Notes: a model not told the origin generated them from the sequence alone. A stretch of 11,759 nt of DNA from JAGLTA01 sp034660735 (GCA_034660735.1 JAYEJQ010000046.1:1-11759), one strand, 5' to 3'; numbered from the stretch's first letter, positions 1 to 5,971 are shown. Made by a program: numbers and translations.

Positions 1-1
1 A

Positions 2-94
2 AGAGGGACTTGGAAACAAAAACAAGTAATTGAAGAGATAAAATTATCTAACGAGGTATCACAAGAAACAATAATCGAAGAAGGATTAAATTAA
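2..94 (+). CDS. 3' end of an unidentified protein gene
   Basis: An open frame runs from the window edge to a TAA at 92-94 and gives 30 residues. They begin RGTWKQKQVIEEIK and end EEGLN, with many Glu, Lys and Ile, as in a helical C-terminus. The start lies outside the window. The tail is too short and featureless to name a family. A 10-base inverted repeat (104-113 with 131-140) just downstream fits the 3' end of a transcription unit, which is the best support that this is a real gene end. It could still be a chance frame. Confidence 0.4.
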   Translation, partial: RGTWKQKQVIEEIKLSNEVSQETIIEEGLN

Positions 95-100
95 GGAATT

Positions 101-143
101 TTGAAAAATGAAATTCACCTCTAACCCTTCTTTCATTTTTTAA
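101..143 (+). terminator. AT-rich hairpin with T tract, possible terminator
   Basis: The arms 104-113 (AAAAATGAAA) and 131-140 (TTTCATTTTT) are perfectly complementary over 10 bases. They extend by one G-T and two A-T pairs to 101-143, around a 17-base loop. The 3' arm ends in six T. It lies 6 bases after the stop of the partial gene at 2-94. The stem is almost all A-T, so it would be a weak intrinsic terminator at best. Confidence 0.35.
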
Positions 144-260
144 AAATAGGAAAAAATCAAATTTATAAGAAATAAACGAAAGCCTATCTGATGAATAAGA
201 ACGAAAAATATTTTTTGAACTCAAGCCACGCTGCGCTCTCCTCCTTTCAGTCGTCGGGGA

Positions 261-379
261 ATATAACAAGGGATATACGGTTCAGCCCTCGGCTCGGGCT
301 TCACCCAAATTTTTCTTCCGCTACGCTACAGAAAAACTTCGTATATCCCAAACGTTATATGAAATTGTGCTGATTTTTT
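261..379 (+). repeat. Structured palindromic repeat, copy A
   Basis: A nested inverted-repeat element that fills most of the gene-free stretch 95-404; I see nothing codable there. The outer arms ATATAAC (261-267) and GTTATAT (354-360) pair. Inside them a perfect 10-base stem, GGGATATACG (270-279) with CGTATATCCC (340-349), closes two side hairpins: AGCCC (284-288) with GGGCT (296-300), and AAATTTTTC (307-315) with GAAAAACTT (331-339, one mismatch). Segment 280-315 recurs at 3479-3514 (copy B) with 28 of 36 bases the same. The right end 354-379 recurs inverted at 1477-1502 (copy C). The element ends about 25 bases before the start codon at 405. It may be a non-autonomous mobile element or a structured RNA or DNA site. 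Its function is unknown. Confidence 0.7.
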
Positions 380-392
380 CTTTAATTTTTAA

Positions 393-398
393 TATAAT
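393..398 (+). promoter_or_regulatory. Possible -10 box just upstream of the gene at 405
   Basis: TATAAT lies 6 bases before the ATG at 405, so transcription would begin at or next to the start codon and give a nearly leaderless message. The matching -35 position (about 370-375, CTGATT) fits the consensus poorly and falls inside the terminal part of repeat copy A. There is no ribosome binding site between this box and the ATG. Confidence 0.35.
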
Positions 399-404
399 AT
401 TCTT

Positions 405-1477
405 ATGAAGGAACAAAACAATCTACAACCAACCGAGCCAACCCAAAACTCGAAGAATATTTGGGTCATTATTATTTTTGTCATTTTTATCACCGCATTA
501 ATTATTGGCGGCAGTGTTTATGCCTGGCAAAAATCAGTTTTAAAAGCAACTGAACAATCCTTTCAGGAGCAAATCAATACTTTGCAAAAACAACTGGAAA
601 ATTCAAATCTGGGGCAACCGGTTTCAGATAATTCATTAGATCAAGTTCCAAAATTAATAACCCAGATTTCTGATGATAAATACGAAGTTATTCTTAAAAA
701 AATCCTCAAGATAGTAACAAGACAGATGTATATTTAAAAAATCTGGGTAGTGGTACTGAAACATTCTTTATAACCATTACCGATGTGTATTCACGACACC
801 ATCATAGTAGCGAATACCATAATGGAAATCTGTACATAATCAGAAGAATTGGATACGATGGTTATCCTGACGAAACTTGGTCTGATGAGCTCTGGAGATA
901 TGATTTACAGAAAAATGGAACTAAACTATATTCGACCAAAGGAATTGACTTTCGTGTGAATATAAACGAAAACCTTGTTGCAATTATTACCAACGAAGCA
1001 TTTACATTGCTAGACAATAGAGGTAAGACGCTTAAACAATTTCAGAGTGCTGAAATAGTTGTAGATCCCGAAGCAATCCCAATGTTTGTATTTCTTGCAT
1101 GGGAGCAAACTTCAATCTGGATAGGTAATGCATTTGGTCCGAGTTTAGCAGGATTAGCTAAAGTAGATACAAAAACATACACAGTTACCAAATATGATCT
1201 CGCAGACTTACCAGCAGGACCAGAATTTACCATCAATGTCCATTCAGAAAAATTGGCATTCAGTAATTATCCAGCACTATTTGATGTAGATAGCGCCGAG
1301 GATTATGAAAAGAGTGGTGCGAAAGTCAATTTACAAGTTTATGATTTAACAACTGACAAACTACAGTTGATTGCCACTTCAATTACAAAAAAATTTGAGC
1401 CCGAATGGATTGATAAAAATACCCTTGAATATAATGATCCAAACAGCGAAGGCAGAGTGCAAAAGATTATTGAATAA
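405..1477 (+). pseudogene. Membrane-anchored extracytoplasmic protein, frameshifted in an A7 run
   Basis: Two frames (405-737 and the downstream frame ending at 1477) make one 357-residue protein if one A is added to the run of seven A at 696-702. The downstream frame is open from 698, just after an in-frame TAA at 695-697, and reads on smoothly as NPQDSNKTDVYLKNLGSG. The restored protein has a short polar N-terminus, one transmembrane helix (about residues 19-41), a likely coiled coil (46-68), and an extracytoplasmic region of about 260 residues. That region is rich in aromatic, Gly and Asp residues with repeating strand-like segments (such as WRYDLQKNGTKLY and FTLLDNRGKTLKQF), resembling beta-propeller proteins of the TolB or WD type. 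I do not recognise the family. As written, translation stops at 737 after 110 residues. A sequencing error or transcriptional slippage on the A run is possible. The 26-base inverted repeats at both ends suggest it moved or was captured as a unit. Confidence 0.65.
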
Positions 1478-1527
1478 AAAAATCAGCACAACATCATATA
1501 ACTAACTATATCCTTGTCAACCCCCGC
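1477..1527 (-). repeat. Inverted, shortened copy of the repeat (copy C)
   Basis: Bases 1477-1502 are the reverse complement of 354-379 at 24 of 26 positions; the two differences are adjacent. The copy begins on the last base of the stop codon at 1475-1477. Bases 1505-1527 also look like the reverse complement of the left end of copy A (about 255-277) with small gaps. If so, copy C carries both ends of the element and lacks the central hairpins. The first match is firm; the second is weaker. Confidence 0.65.
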
Positions 1528-1540
1528 CTTTGTAGATAAA

Positions 1541-1573
1541 CCAAAAGCCGACTCGGATATGAGTCGGCTTTGG
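1541..1573 (-). terminator. Strong hairpin after the transposase remnant, likely terminator
   Basis: AAAGCCGACTC (1544-1554) and GAGTCGGCTTT (1561-1571) form a perfect 11-base stem with a six-base loop. CCA and TGG outside extend it with one bulged A. On the minus strand the stem is followed by TTTTGG. It lies 12 bases past the stop of the IS110 transposase fragment, so it is either the intrinsic terminator of that gene or part of the IS end. Confidence 0.65.
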
Positions 1574-1585
1574 CAAACATCAGTA

Positions 1586-1894
1586 TTACTTAAACGGCGT
1601 CCCTCTGGTCCAAACAGAATAGATCACATGAACCATTTTTCGCATGGCAGCCACCAAAGCAACCTTGTAGGGCTTGCCTTCTGATACTTTTTTCTGAAAG
1701 AATCTCTGGAACAGATTTGAGTGCAGAACCGCTACTGAACAGGCATTGTAAAGACGGGTGCGGAGAATTTTATTGTCTCTCTTAGTAATATATCCTTTGC
1801 CCCTAATGCTTTCGCCACTTTCATGCACTCTTGGGTCAAGACCAATGTAGGCCACTAATTGTTCAGGGAATTTAAATTTGTTAATATCTCCTAT
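1586..1894 (-). pseudogene. C-terminal fragment of an IS110-family transposase
   Basis: About 102 residues remain, starting in the family's conserved segment IGDINKF and continuing through QLVAYIGLDPR, VHESGESIRGKGY, ILRTRLYNACSVA and a Val-Ala-Leu-Val-Ala-Ala helix near the C-terminus. This is the Transposase_20 (IS116/IS110/IS902) C-terminal domain and keeps the conserved Ser-Gly of that domain. The RuvC-like N-terminal domain with its acidic catalytic residues is missing, since the frame meets a TAG at 1895-1897. A GTG at 1853-1855 could be called as a start, but family similarity continues upstream of it, so the fragment is a broken gene and not a short real one. It should be inactive. 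Confidence 0.85.
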
Positions 1895-2018
1895 CTAAAA
1901 ACGTTAATAACAATAATGGCGAAATTGGATTGAAGACAGAAGATATAAAAGATAATTCTGCGTCAAGCAATAAGCCATTAAAAAAAACATTTTCTGTGTA
2001 AAAAAAAATGATAATATA
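1894..2018 (+). pseudogene. Duplicated fragment of the cyclophilin lipoprotein gene
   Basis: Bases 1894-1986 align without gaps to 3701-3793 of the intact isomerase gene, with 84 of 93 bases the same, including 48 identical bases at 1912-1959. The reading frame is kept (KNVNNNNGEIGLKTEDIKD against ENVDNNNGEIGLKTEDIKD) until a TAA at 1999-2001. After an unrelated insert, GATAATAT near 2010-2018 may continue the match. Only the linker after the lipoprotein signal is represented; the signal peptide and the catalytic domain are absent. The left edge abuts the transposase fragment, so an IS-linked deletion probably removed the 5' part of a second gene copy. Confidence 0.8.
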
Positions 2019-2033
2019 ATGGAGGAATCTTAC

Positions 2034-2062
2034 TTGACAAAAAGGATATTATTTGATATTAT
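2034..2062 (+). promoter_or_regulatory. Promoter of the abiE operon
   Basis: A perfect TTGACA (2034-2039) is followed after exactly 17 bases by TATTAT (2057-2062). It is the best sigma-70-type promoter seen in the window. Transcription would start near 2069, leaving about 24 bases before the ATG at 2093. Its -10 box lies inside the inverted repeat described separately, which fits repression by the operon's own regulator. Confidence 0.75.
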
Positions 2063-2091
2063 ACAAATACCTTAACAAAATTGTATAGTAT
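2056..2091 (+). promoter_or_regulatory. Inverted repeat, candidate AbiEi operator
   Basis: ATATTATACAA (2056-2066) and TTGTATAGTAT (2081-2091) are complementary at 10 of 11 positions with a 14-base gap. The left arm covers the -10 box and the right arm ends one base before the ATG at 2093. AbiEi-type antitoxins are known to bind inverted repeats in their own promoter and repress it. Arm spacing (about 25 bases centre to centre) is compatible with binding by a regulator to both arms. The assignment is by position and symmetry only. Confidence 0.55.
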
Positions 2092-2092
2092 T

Positions 2093-2671
2093 ATGTCAAA
2101 TATTACAAAAAAATTGTTAAAATTAAGCAATTCTGGAAAAACTGTGTTTAGCGCGGCAGATTTAATGTTGCTTTGGGGAATTGAAAACAAAAATATTTTG
2201 TGGGTTGATATTTCTCGGGCATTAAAAAAAGGTTATTTAAAGCATATTCGTCGGGGTCTATACAGTTTAGATAAAATGGAGATTGATAAATTGGAATTAG
2301 CCGGCAAATTAAAGAAAAATTCATACATAAGTTTTGAAACGGTTTTATTAAAAAACGGAATAATCAATCAATGGTATAGTACATATTTTTCAGCATCAGA
2401 CAGGCAAGCAGATATTAAGAATAGTTATGGCATATTTGAATATAGAAGATTATCAGAAAAAATTTTGAATAATCGTTTAGGCATAGTTAGTAATGATAAT
2501 TATTTTATAGCCAGCGCTGAACGAGCTATTTGTGATTATTTCTATAAAGTTGGATTTCAACAATTGGATGATTTAGACGATGTTAAAAAAGATAAATTGA
2601 TTGAAATATCAAAAATTTATCAAAATAAAAGATTAGAAAAAGATATCTTAAAATTAATTACGTTATTATGA
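2093..2671 (+). CDS. abiEi: AbiEi-type antitoxin and transcriptional regulator
   Basis: A protein of 192 residues. Residues 1-60 form a winged helix-turn-helix of the AbiEi (COG5340) type: KKLLKLSNSGKTVFSAADL, then a recognition region (WVDISRALKKGYLKHIRRGLYSL). Residues 65-192 form the C-terminal domain, with the family-typical YISFETVLLKNGII and ASAERAICDYFY. In studied AbiE systems this protein neutralises the partner AbiEii without stable binding (type IV antitoxin) and represses the operon. I chose the ATG at 2093 over an in-frame TTG at 2081, because the TTG lies in the predicted operator and adds residues with no family match. No Shine-Dalgarno sequence is visible; the leader from the promoter would be about 24 bases. 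The stop overlaps the start of abiEii by 4 bases (ATGA), as expected for translational coupling. Base composition is more AT-rich than the broken gene at 405-1477, which fits a separate origin. Confidence 0.88.
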   Translation: MSNITKKLLKLSNSGKTVFSAADLMLLWGIENKNILWVDISRALKKGYLKHIRRGLYSLDKMEIDKLELAGKLKKNSYISFETVLLKNGIINQWYSTYFSASDRQADIKNSYGIFEYRRLSEKILNNRLGIVSNDNYFIASAERAICDYFYKVGFQQLDDLDDVKKDKLIEISKIYQNKRLEKDILKLITLL

Positions 2672-3387
2672 AATTAGATAAAGATGAACATAGAAGAATA
2701 ATGTTAAAAATATTAGAAGAAATTTCGTCTGATCCCCTGCTTGCCAATAATCTAGGTTTCAAAGGCGGCACAGCTTGTTATTTTTTGTATGGTTTAGACA
2801 GATTTTCCGTTGATTTGGATTTTGACTTTCTTAATGAAAAAAAGGACAAAAAAACAAAAGAGCGATTATTAAAAATGTTAAATAAATATGGTTCTGTTAA
2901 GACTAAAACCAGCATCAAAGTTATTTATTCAAACGAATATCAAGCTTTAAAAATAGATATATCTGATAGACATAAAAATAATAAATTTAATACTTATAAA
3001 GTTAAAGATATAGTTTCAGGATTGCCTTTGAAAGTTTTACAAAAAGAGGATATTTTTGCGCATAAGTTAGTAGCATTGATTGACAGAAGCGCTTCTGGCG
3101 GAGGTAATGAAAAATTTATAGCCAATAGAGATTTATATGATATTCATTTCTTTTTTAAAAATGGCTGGAAATTTAATAAAGAAATTATTGAACAACAAAC
3201 CGGCAAAAAAGTTCAAAAATATTTACAGGAAGTCAAAAATTTTATAGAAAAATACACGAATGAATCAAATATATTAGACAGACTTGGAGAATTGGTAAAT
3301 GAAAATAAAAGAATTTGGGTAAAAAAAAATTTAAAAAAAGAAGTCTTAAAACGATTGGCAATGGAAATTAAGGTTTTAGAACAGTAA
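2668..3387 (+). CDS. abiEii: AbiEii nucleotidyltransferase toxin
   Basis: A 239-residue protein of the AbiEii/AbiGii (DUF1814) nucleotidyltransferase family. The polymerase-beta-like signature is intact: Gly33-Gly34-Thr35, then Asp49 and Asp51 in RFSVDLDFDF for metal and nucleotide binding. It is followed by Lys95 and Asp97 in ALKIDISDR, Lys133 in the FAHKLVALIDR helix, and NRDLYDI (153-159) with Asp155 and Asp158. The lysine-rich C-terminal half (about 165-239) is helical. Relatives act as toxins by transferring nucleotides, with GTP preferred in the studied AbiEii and tRNA acceptor ends modified by related MenT toxins, and so stop growth during phage infection. All the key residues I can check are present, so it looks active. 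Translation is probably coupled to abiEi through the ATGA overlap. The target here cannot be told from sequence. Confidence 0.9.
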   Translation: MKLDKDEHRRIMLKILEEISSDPLLANNLGFKGGTACYFLYGLDRFSVDLDFDFLNEKKDKKTKERLLKMLNKYGSVKTKTSIKVIYSNEYQALKIDISDRHKNNKFNTYKVKDIVSGLPLKVLQKEDIFAHKLVALIDRSASGGGNEKFIANRDLYDIHFFFKNGWKFNKEIIEQQTGKKVQKYLQEVKNFIEKYTNESNILDRLGELVNENKRIWVKKNLKKEVLKRLAMEIKVLEQ

Positions 3388-3433
3388 GCACAAATGAAGA
3401 CATTTCGTAATTCAAAGATATATTTAAAACACA

Positions 3434-3460
3434 GGAAATTAGTTTAAAAAAACTAATTCC
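3434..3460. repeat. Hairpin between abiEii and repeat copy B
   Basis: ATTAGTTT (3438-3445) and AAACTAAT (3450-3457) are perfectly complementary around a four-A loop, with a possible short GG/CC extension. It begins 50 bases past the abiEii stop. There is no T tract on the plus strand, so it is not a typical terminator. It may protect the message 3' end or be the left border of repeat copy B. Confidence 0.4.
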
Positions 3461-3560
3461 CGCGTGAGGGAATATACGATTCAACTCTCGGTTCGGGTTG
3501 CGCCCAAATTTTTGTCCTTTTGAATTTCAAAGGCTGGACAAAAACTTCAGACATAACTAT
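3461..3560 (+). repeat. Structured palindromic repeat, copy B
   Basis: This copy matches copy A from GGGAATATACG (3468-3478) through the two hairpins. The short stem AACTC (3483-3487) with GGGTT (3495-3499) replaces AGCCC/GGGCT of copy A: one G-C pair became A-T and one C-G became T-G, so pairing is kept. The second stem is longer here, AAATTTTTGTCC (3506-3517) with GGACAAAAACTT (3536-3547), 11 of 12 paired, and it encloses a further small hairpin around CCTTTTGAATTTCAAAGG. The right closing arm found in copy A is degraded (CAGACATAACTAT). It fills the 220-base gap between abiEii and the isomerase gene. Confidence 0.6.
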
Positions 3561-3607
3561 AATTATATAAAATAAAAAATATTAAAATTTAATTAACAAA
3601 AAAAATT

Positions 3608-4333
3608 ATGAAGAAAATATTTTTATTGCTGTTCTTAACAGTTTTAATCAGCGGGTGCTCAAATGATTTGAGTAAAAATTCTCTAAATAAAAACAACGTT
3701 TCTGAAAACGTTGATAATAATAATGGCGAAATTGGATTGAAGACAGAAGATATAAAAGATAATTCTGTAGCGATCAATCAGCCATTAAAAAAAGATAATA
3801 TGCAAAACAACCAGCAAGAAGACAATGTGCAAGCAGAAGATTTAGTTAAAAAGTATAATTCTGCTATACTTAAAACTAATTTCGGGGACATAAAAATTTC
3901 TTTTTATGGCGAAGAATCGCCAAAAACAGTAAATAATTTTTTAACCTTGGCGAAAAAAGGATTTTACGATGGCACAAAATTTCATCGCGTTATTAAAGAT
4001 TTTATGATTCAAGGAGGAGATCCGAACAGTAAAGACGACGACTGGTCAAATGATGGAATTGGCGGGCCTGGCTATAAATTTGACGATGAATTTAACAGCC
4101 ATAAACTTGTCCGTGGCAGTTTTGCGATGGCAAATTCAGGACCGAATACTAACGGCTCGCAATTTTTTATTGTTACTGCCGAAGCGACCGCTTGGCTTAA
4201 CGGTAAACATACTAACTTCGGTTATGTTTCAGAAGGAATGAATGTTGTTGAAAAAATTGAAGCTGTTGAAAAAAATAAAAATGATCATCCAATTATTGAT
4301 GTTATAATCAATGAAATTGAATTGATCAAATAA
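3608..4333 (+). CDS. Lipoprotein cyclophilin-type peptidyl-prolyl isomerase
   Basis: A 241-residue secreted isomerase that catalyses cis-trans change of prolyl bonds, probably helping proteins fold outside the membrane. Residues 1-16 are a lipoprotein signal peptide ending in the lipobox LISGC, with Cys17 as the lipidated residue. Residues 18-82 are an Asn/Asp/Lys-rich flexible linker. Residues 84-241 are the cyclophilin domain. Active-site residues are present: FHRVIKDFMIQGGD (Arg127, Phe132, Met133, Gln135), FAMAN (172-176), GSQFFI (183-188), and Trp196 with His201 in AWLNGKHTNFG. The DDDWSNDGIGGPGY insert is normal for bacterial members of this type. The ATG at 3608 is fixed by the signal peptide; no Shine-Dalgarno sequence precedes it. 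Part of the linker is duplicated at 1894-1986. The gene converges on trpG with 15 bases between stops. Confidence 0.93.
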   Translation: MKKIFLLLFLTVLISGCSNDLSKNSLNKNNVSENVDNNNGEIGLKTEDIKDNSVAINQPLKKDNMQNNQQEDNVQAEDLVKKYNSAILKTNFGDIKISFYGEESPKTVNNFLTLAKKGFYDGTKFHRVIKDFMIQGGDPNSKDDDWSNDGIGGPGYKFDDEFNSHKLVRGSFAMANSGPNTNGSQFFIVTAEATAWLNGKHTNFGYVSEGMNVVEKIEAVEKNKNDHPIIDVIINEIELIK

Positions 4334-4348
4334 CGTTAAAAAATATTT

Positions 4349-4945
4349 TTACTGAAATAAAAAATTTTTCAGCATCTCTTTTCCGCCTTCGGTGGCAAAA
4401 GATTCAGGATGAAACTGTACCCCTTTAATGGGGTATTTTTTATGCCGCAATCCCATAATCTCTCCACTGTCACGCGCGAAAGCTGTAATTTCTAAACAAT
4501 TTGGAATAAATTTAGAATCAACAATCAAAGAATGATACCGCATAACCTCTAAGTCCTGCGGCAACCCGTCAAATAAATCTTTGTTATTATGTCTAACTAA
4601 ACTTGTCTTTCCATGCATTGGAATTTTAGCGCGGATAATTTTGCCGCCAAAACAATAAGCTATCCCCTGCATCCCAAGGCAAACTCCGAGTATTGGAACT
4701 ATTTTTCCGACATCCTTGATAACCTGAGCGCAAATTCCAAAATACGCTAAATCATCCGGGCTGCCTGGCCCTGGAGAAATAATTATTTTATCAAAACAAG
4801 TTTTTTTAATTTCAGCGATTGTTATTTTATTATTTCTTTTCACTATCAATTCAAACTGCCCGCCTCGCGATTTTAAAACTTCACCGATATATTGATATAG
4901 ATTAAAAGTGAAAGAATCATAATTATCTATAATTAAAATTTTCAT
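4349..4945 (-). CDS. trpG: Glutamine amidotransferase subunit, anthranilate/aminodeoxychorismate synthase component II
   Basis: A 198-residue class I glutamine amidotransferase that hydrolyses glutamine and passes ammonia to a chorismate-using partner (TrpE for tryptophan, PabB for folate). It opens with the family signature ILIIDNYDSFTFNL. The oxyanion region is SPGPGSPDD (57-65). The nucleophile is Cys89 in GVCLGMQ. His179 and Glu181 in VQFHPES complete the triad. Length is normal for the stand-alone subunit. The start lies 10 bases after the mreB stop, so the two are probably co-transcribed. No partner synthase is present in the window, so its pathway cannot be decided; pabA would be an equally fair name. 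No Shine-Dalgarno sequence is seen. Confidence 0.92.
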   Translation of the reverse strand: MKILIIDNYDSFTFNLYQYIGEVLKSRGGQFELIVKRNNKITIAEIKKTCFDKIIISPGPGSPDDLAYFGICAQVIKDVGKIVPILGVCLGMQGIAYCFGGKIIRAKIPMHGKTSLVRHNNKDLFDGLPQDLEVMRYHSLIVDSKFIPNCLEITAFARDSGEIMGLRHKKYPIKGVQFHPESFATEGGKEMLKNFLFQ

Positions 4946-4955
4946 AATAAAAATA

Positions 4956-5963
4956 TTATTTCATAGCCGCTAAACTTCTTTTATATACATCCAAATTTTC
5001 TAAAACTACCCCTGTACCTTTAGCAACACACAACAAAGACTCATCGGCTACATACGCTGGCACTTGAATTGCCCGAGAAATTAATTTATCTATATTTCGC
5101 AATAGGCTTGAACCGCCAGACAAAATAATACCCTTGTCAATTACATCCGCTGAAAGTTCTGGTAAAGTTTTCTGTAAAACAAATTTTGTCGCATTAATAA
5201 TTCCTTCTAAATCATCCTGAATAGCTTTAGTAACATCATCCGAATTTACAGTCACGGTTTTTGGAAGACCTATTAGTATATCACGCCCTTTAACTTTCAT
5301 AGTCATTTTTTGTTTAAGATACATAGCCGAACCGATATTTATTTTTATATTTTCCGCTGTGCGTTCTCCTATCGCTAAATTGTATTTTTTTCGTATAAAT
5401 TCCGATATAGAAACATCAAACTTATTGCCGCCAACTCTTATTGACGAAGAAGTGACTATTCCGCCTAAAGATATCAGCGCTATTTCCGAAGTGCCGCCGC
5501 CAATATCAATAATCATATGTCCTGAAGGCGCGCCAATCGAAATATTAGCGCCGATTGCGGCTACAATCGGCTCTTTTATAATATAAGCCGCCTTTGCTCC
5601 AGCCGCGATCGTTGCGTCAACTACAGCTCTTTTTTCAGTTGATGTAATCCCCGCGGGAACCGCCACCATAACTTCAGGACGAAAAAGACGAATACCGCCA
5701 ACCGATTTATTTATAAAATAACGGAGCATTGTTTCCGTTGTTTTGTAGTCAGCTATTACCCCATCTTTTAAAGGCCGCGAAGCGACAATTGAATCAGGGG
5801 TACGCCCAATCATCTCTTTCGCTTCAGCTCCAACAGCTAAAATTTCATTATCCGCTAAAGAAATAGCTACAACAGACGGCTCATTAATAACAATTCCGCG
5901 CTTCGGAATATAGACTAAAATATTAGTTGTTCCTAAATCAATTCCTATTTTTTTTAAAAACAT
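4956..5963 (-). CDS. mreB: Rod-shape-determining actin homologue MreB
   Basis: A 335-residue bacterial actin that forms membrane-bound filaments guiding lateral cell-wall synthesis. The ATPase signatures are in order: phosphate-1 loop GIDLGTTN (7-14), the EPSVVAI segment (28-34), KEPIVAAIGAN with Glu131, phosphate-2 loop DIGGGTSEIA (153-162), and adenosine motif GIILSGGSSLLRNID (278-292). The N-terminus MFLKKIGIDLG is typical, supporting the ATG at 5961-5963. mreC, mreD and pbp2/rodA do not follow as they do in many bacteria; the next gene is trpG, 10 bases away. The glycosyltransferase upstream is 167 bases off, so mreB may have its own promoter in that AT-rich gap. No Shine-Dalgarno sequence is seen. 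Confidence 0.97.
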   Translation of the reverse strand: MFLKKIGIDLGTTNILVYIPKRGIVINEPSVVAISLADNEILAVGAEAKEMIGRTPDSIVASRPLKDGVIADYKTTETMLRYFINKSVGGIRLFRPEVMVAVPAGITSTEKRAVVDATIAAGAKAAYIIKEPIVAAIGANISIGAPSGHMIIDIGGGTSEIALISLGGIVTSSSIRVGGNKFDVSISEFIRKKYNLAIGERTAENIKINIGSAMYLKQKMTMKVKGRDILIGLPKTVTVNSDDVTKAIQDDLEGIINATKFVLQKTLPELSADVIDKGIILSGGSSLLRNIDKLISRAIQVPAYVADESLLCVAKGTGVVLENLDVYKRSLAAMK

Positions 5964-5971
5964 AGTTTAAT

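Larger units (their letters stand above)
1541..1894 (-). mobile_element. IS110-family element remnant
   Basis: This is the surviving 3' part of an IS110-type insertion sequence: the transposase C-terminus plus the hairpin downstream of it. The right boundary is sharp. At 1894/1895 the transposase frame stops matching its family and sequence matching the isomerase gene begins. The N-terminal half of the transposase and that end of the element are gone, so it cannot move on its own. I could not define the left boundary, because IS110 elements usually lack terminal inverted repeats. Confidence 0.7.

Noticed and set aside
48..269. Minus-strand open frame of 73 codons
   Set aside because: It overlaps the partial gene end, the hairpin and the repeat, with no recognisable protein pattern.
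191..373. Small open frame on the plus strand over repeat copy A
   Set aside because: It is encoded by the palindromic repeat, has no start signal and reads as a random composition.
261..379. Integron attC site (ATATAAC ... GTTATAT arms with an inner stem)
   Set aside because: Each outer arm departs from the RYYYAAC/GTTRRRY consensus at one position, the unpaired spacers are too short, the downstream copy is inverted and not in the same direction as in a cassette array, and no integrase is present.
696..704. Programmed -1 ribosomal frameshift site
   Set aside because: The base before the AAA AAA codons is T, so tandem slippage would mispair the first tRNA, and no clear downstream stimulatory stem was seen. 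An indel or slippage during transcription is simpler.
2034..2075. Tiny 13-codon frame (TTG start, MTKRILFDIIQIP) with GGAGG at 2021-2025
   Set aside because: The TTG is the first part of the -35 box of the abiE promoter, so it would not be transcribed from that promoter; the GGAGG is probably chance.
4352..4372. CTGAAA/TTTCAG hairpin as a bidirectional terminator between the isomerase and trpG
   Set aside because: The stem is only six base pairs, AT-rich and lies inside the end of trpG; support is too weak.
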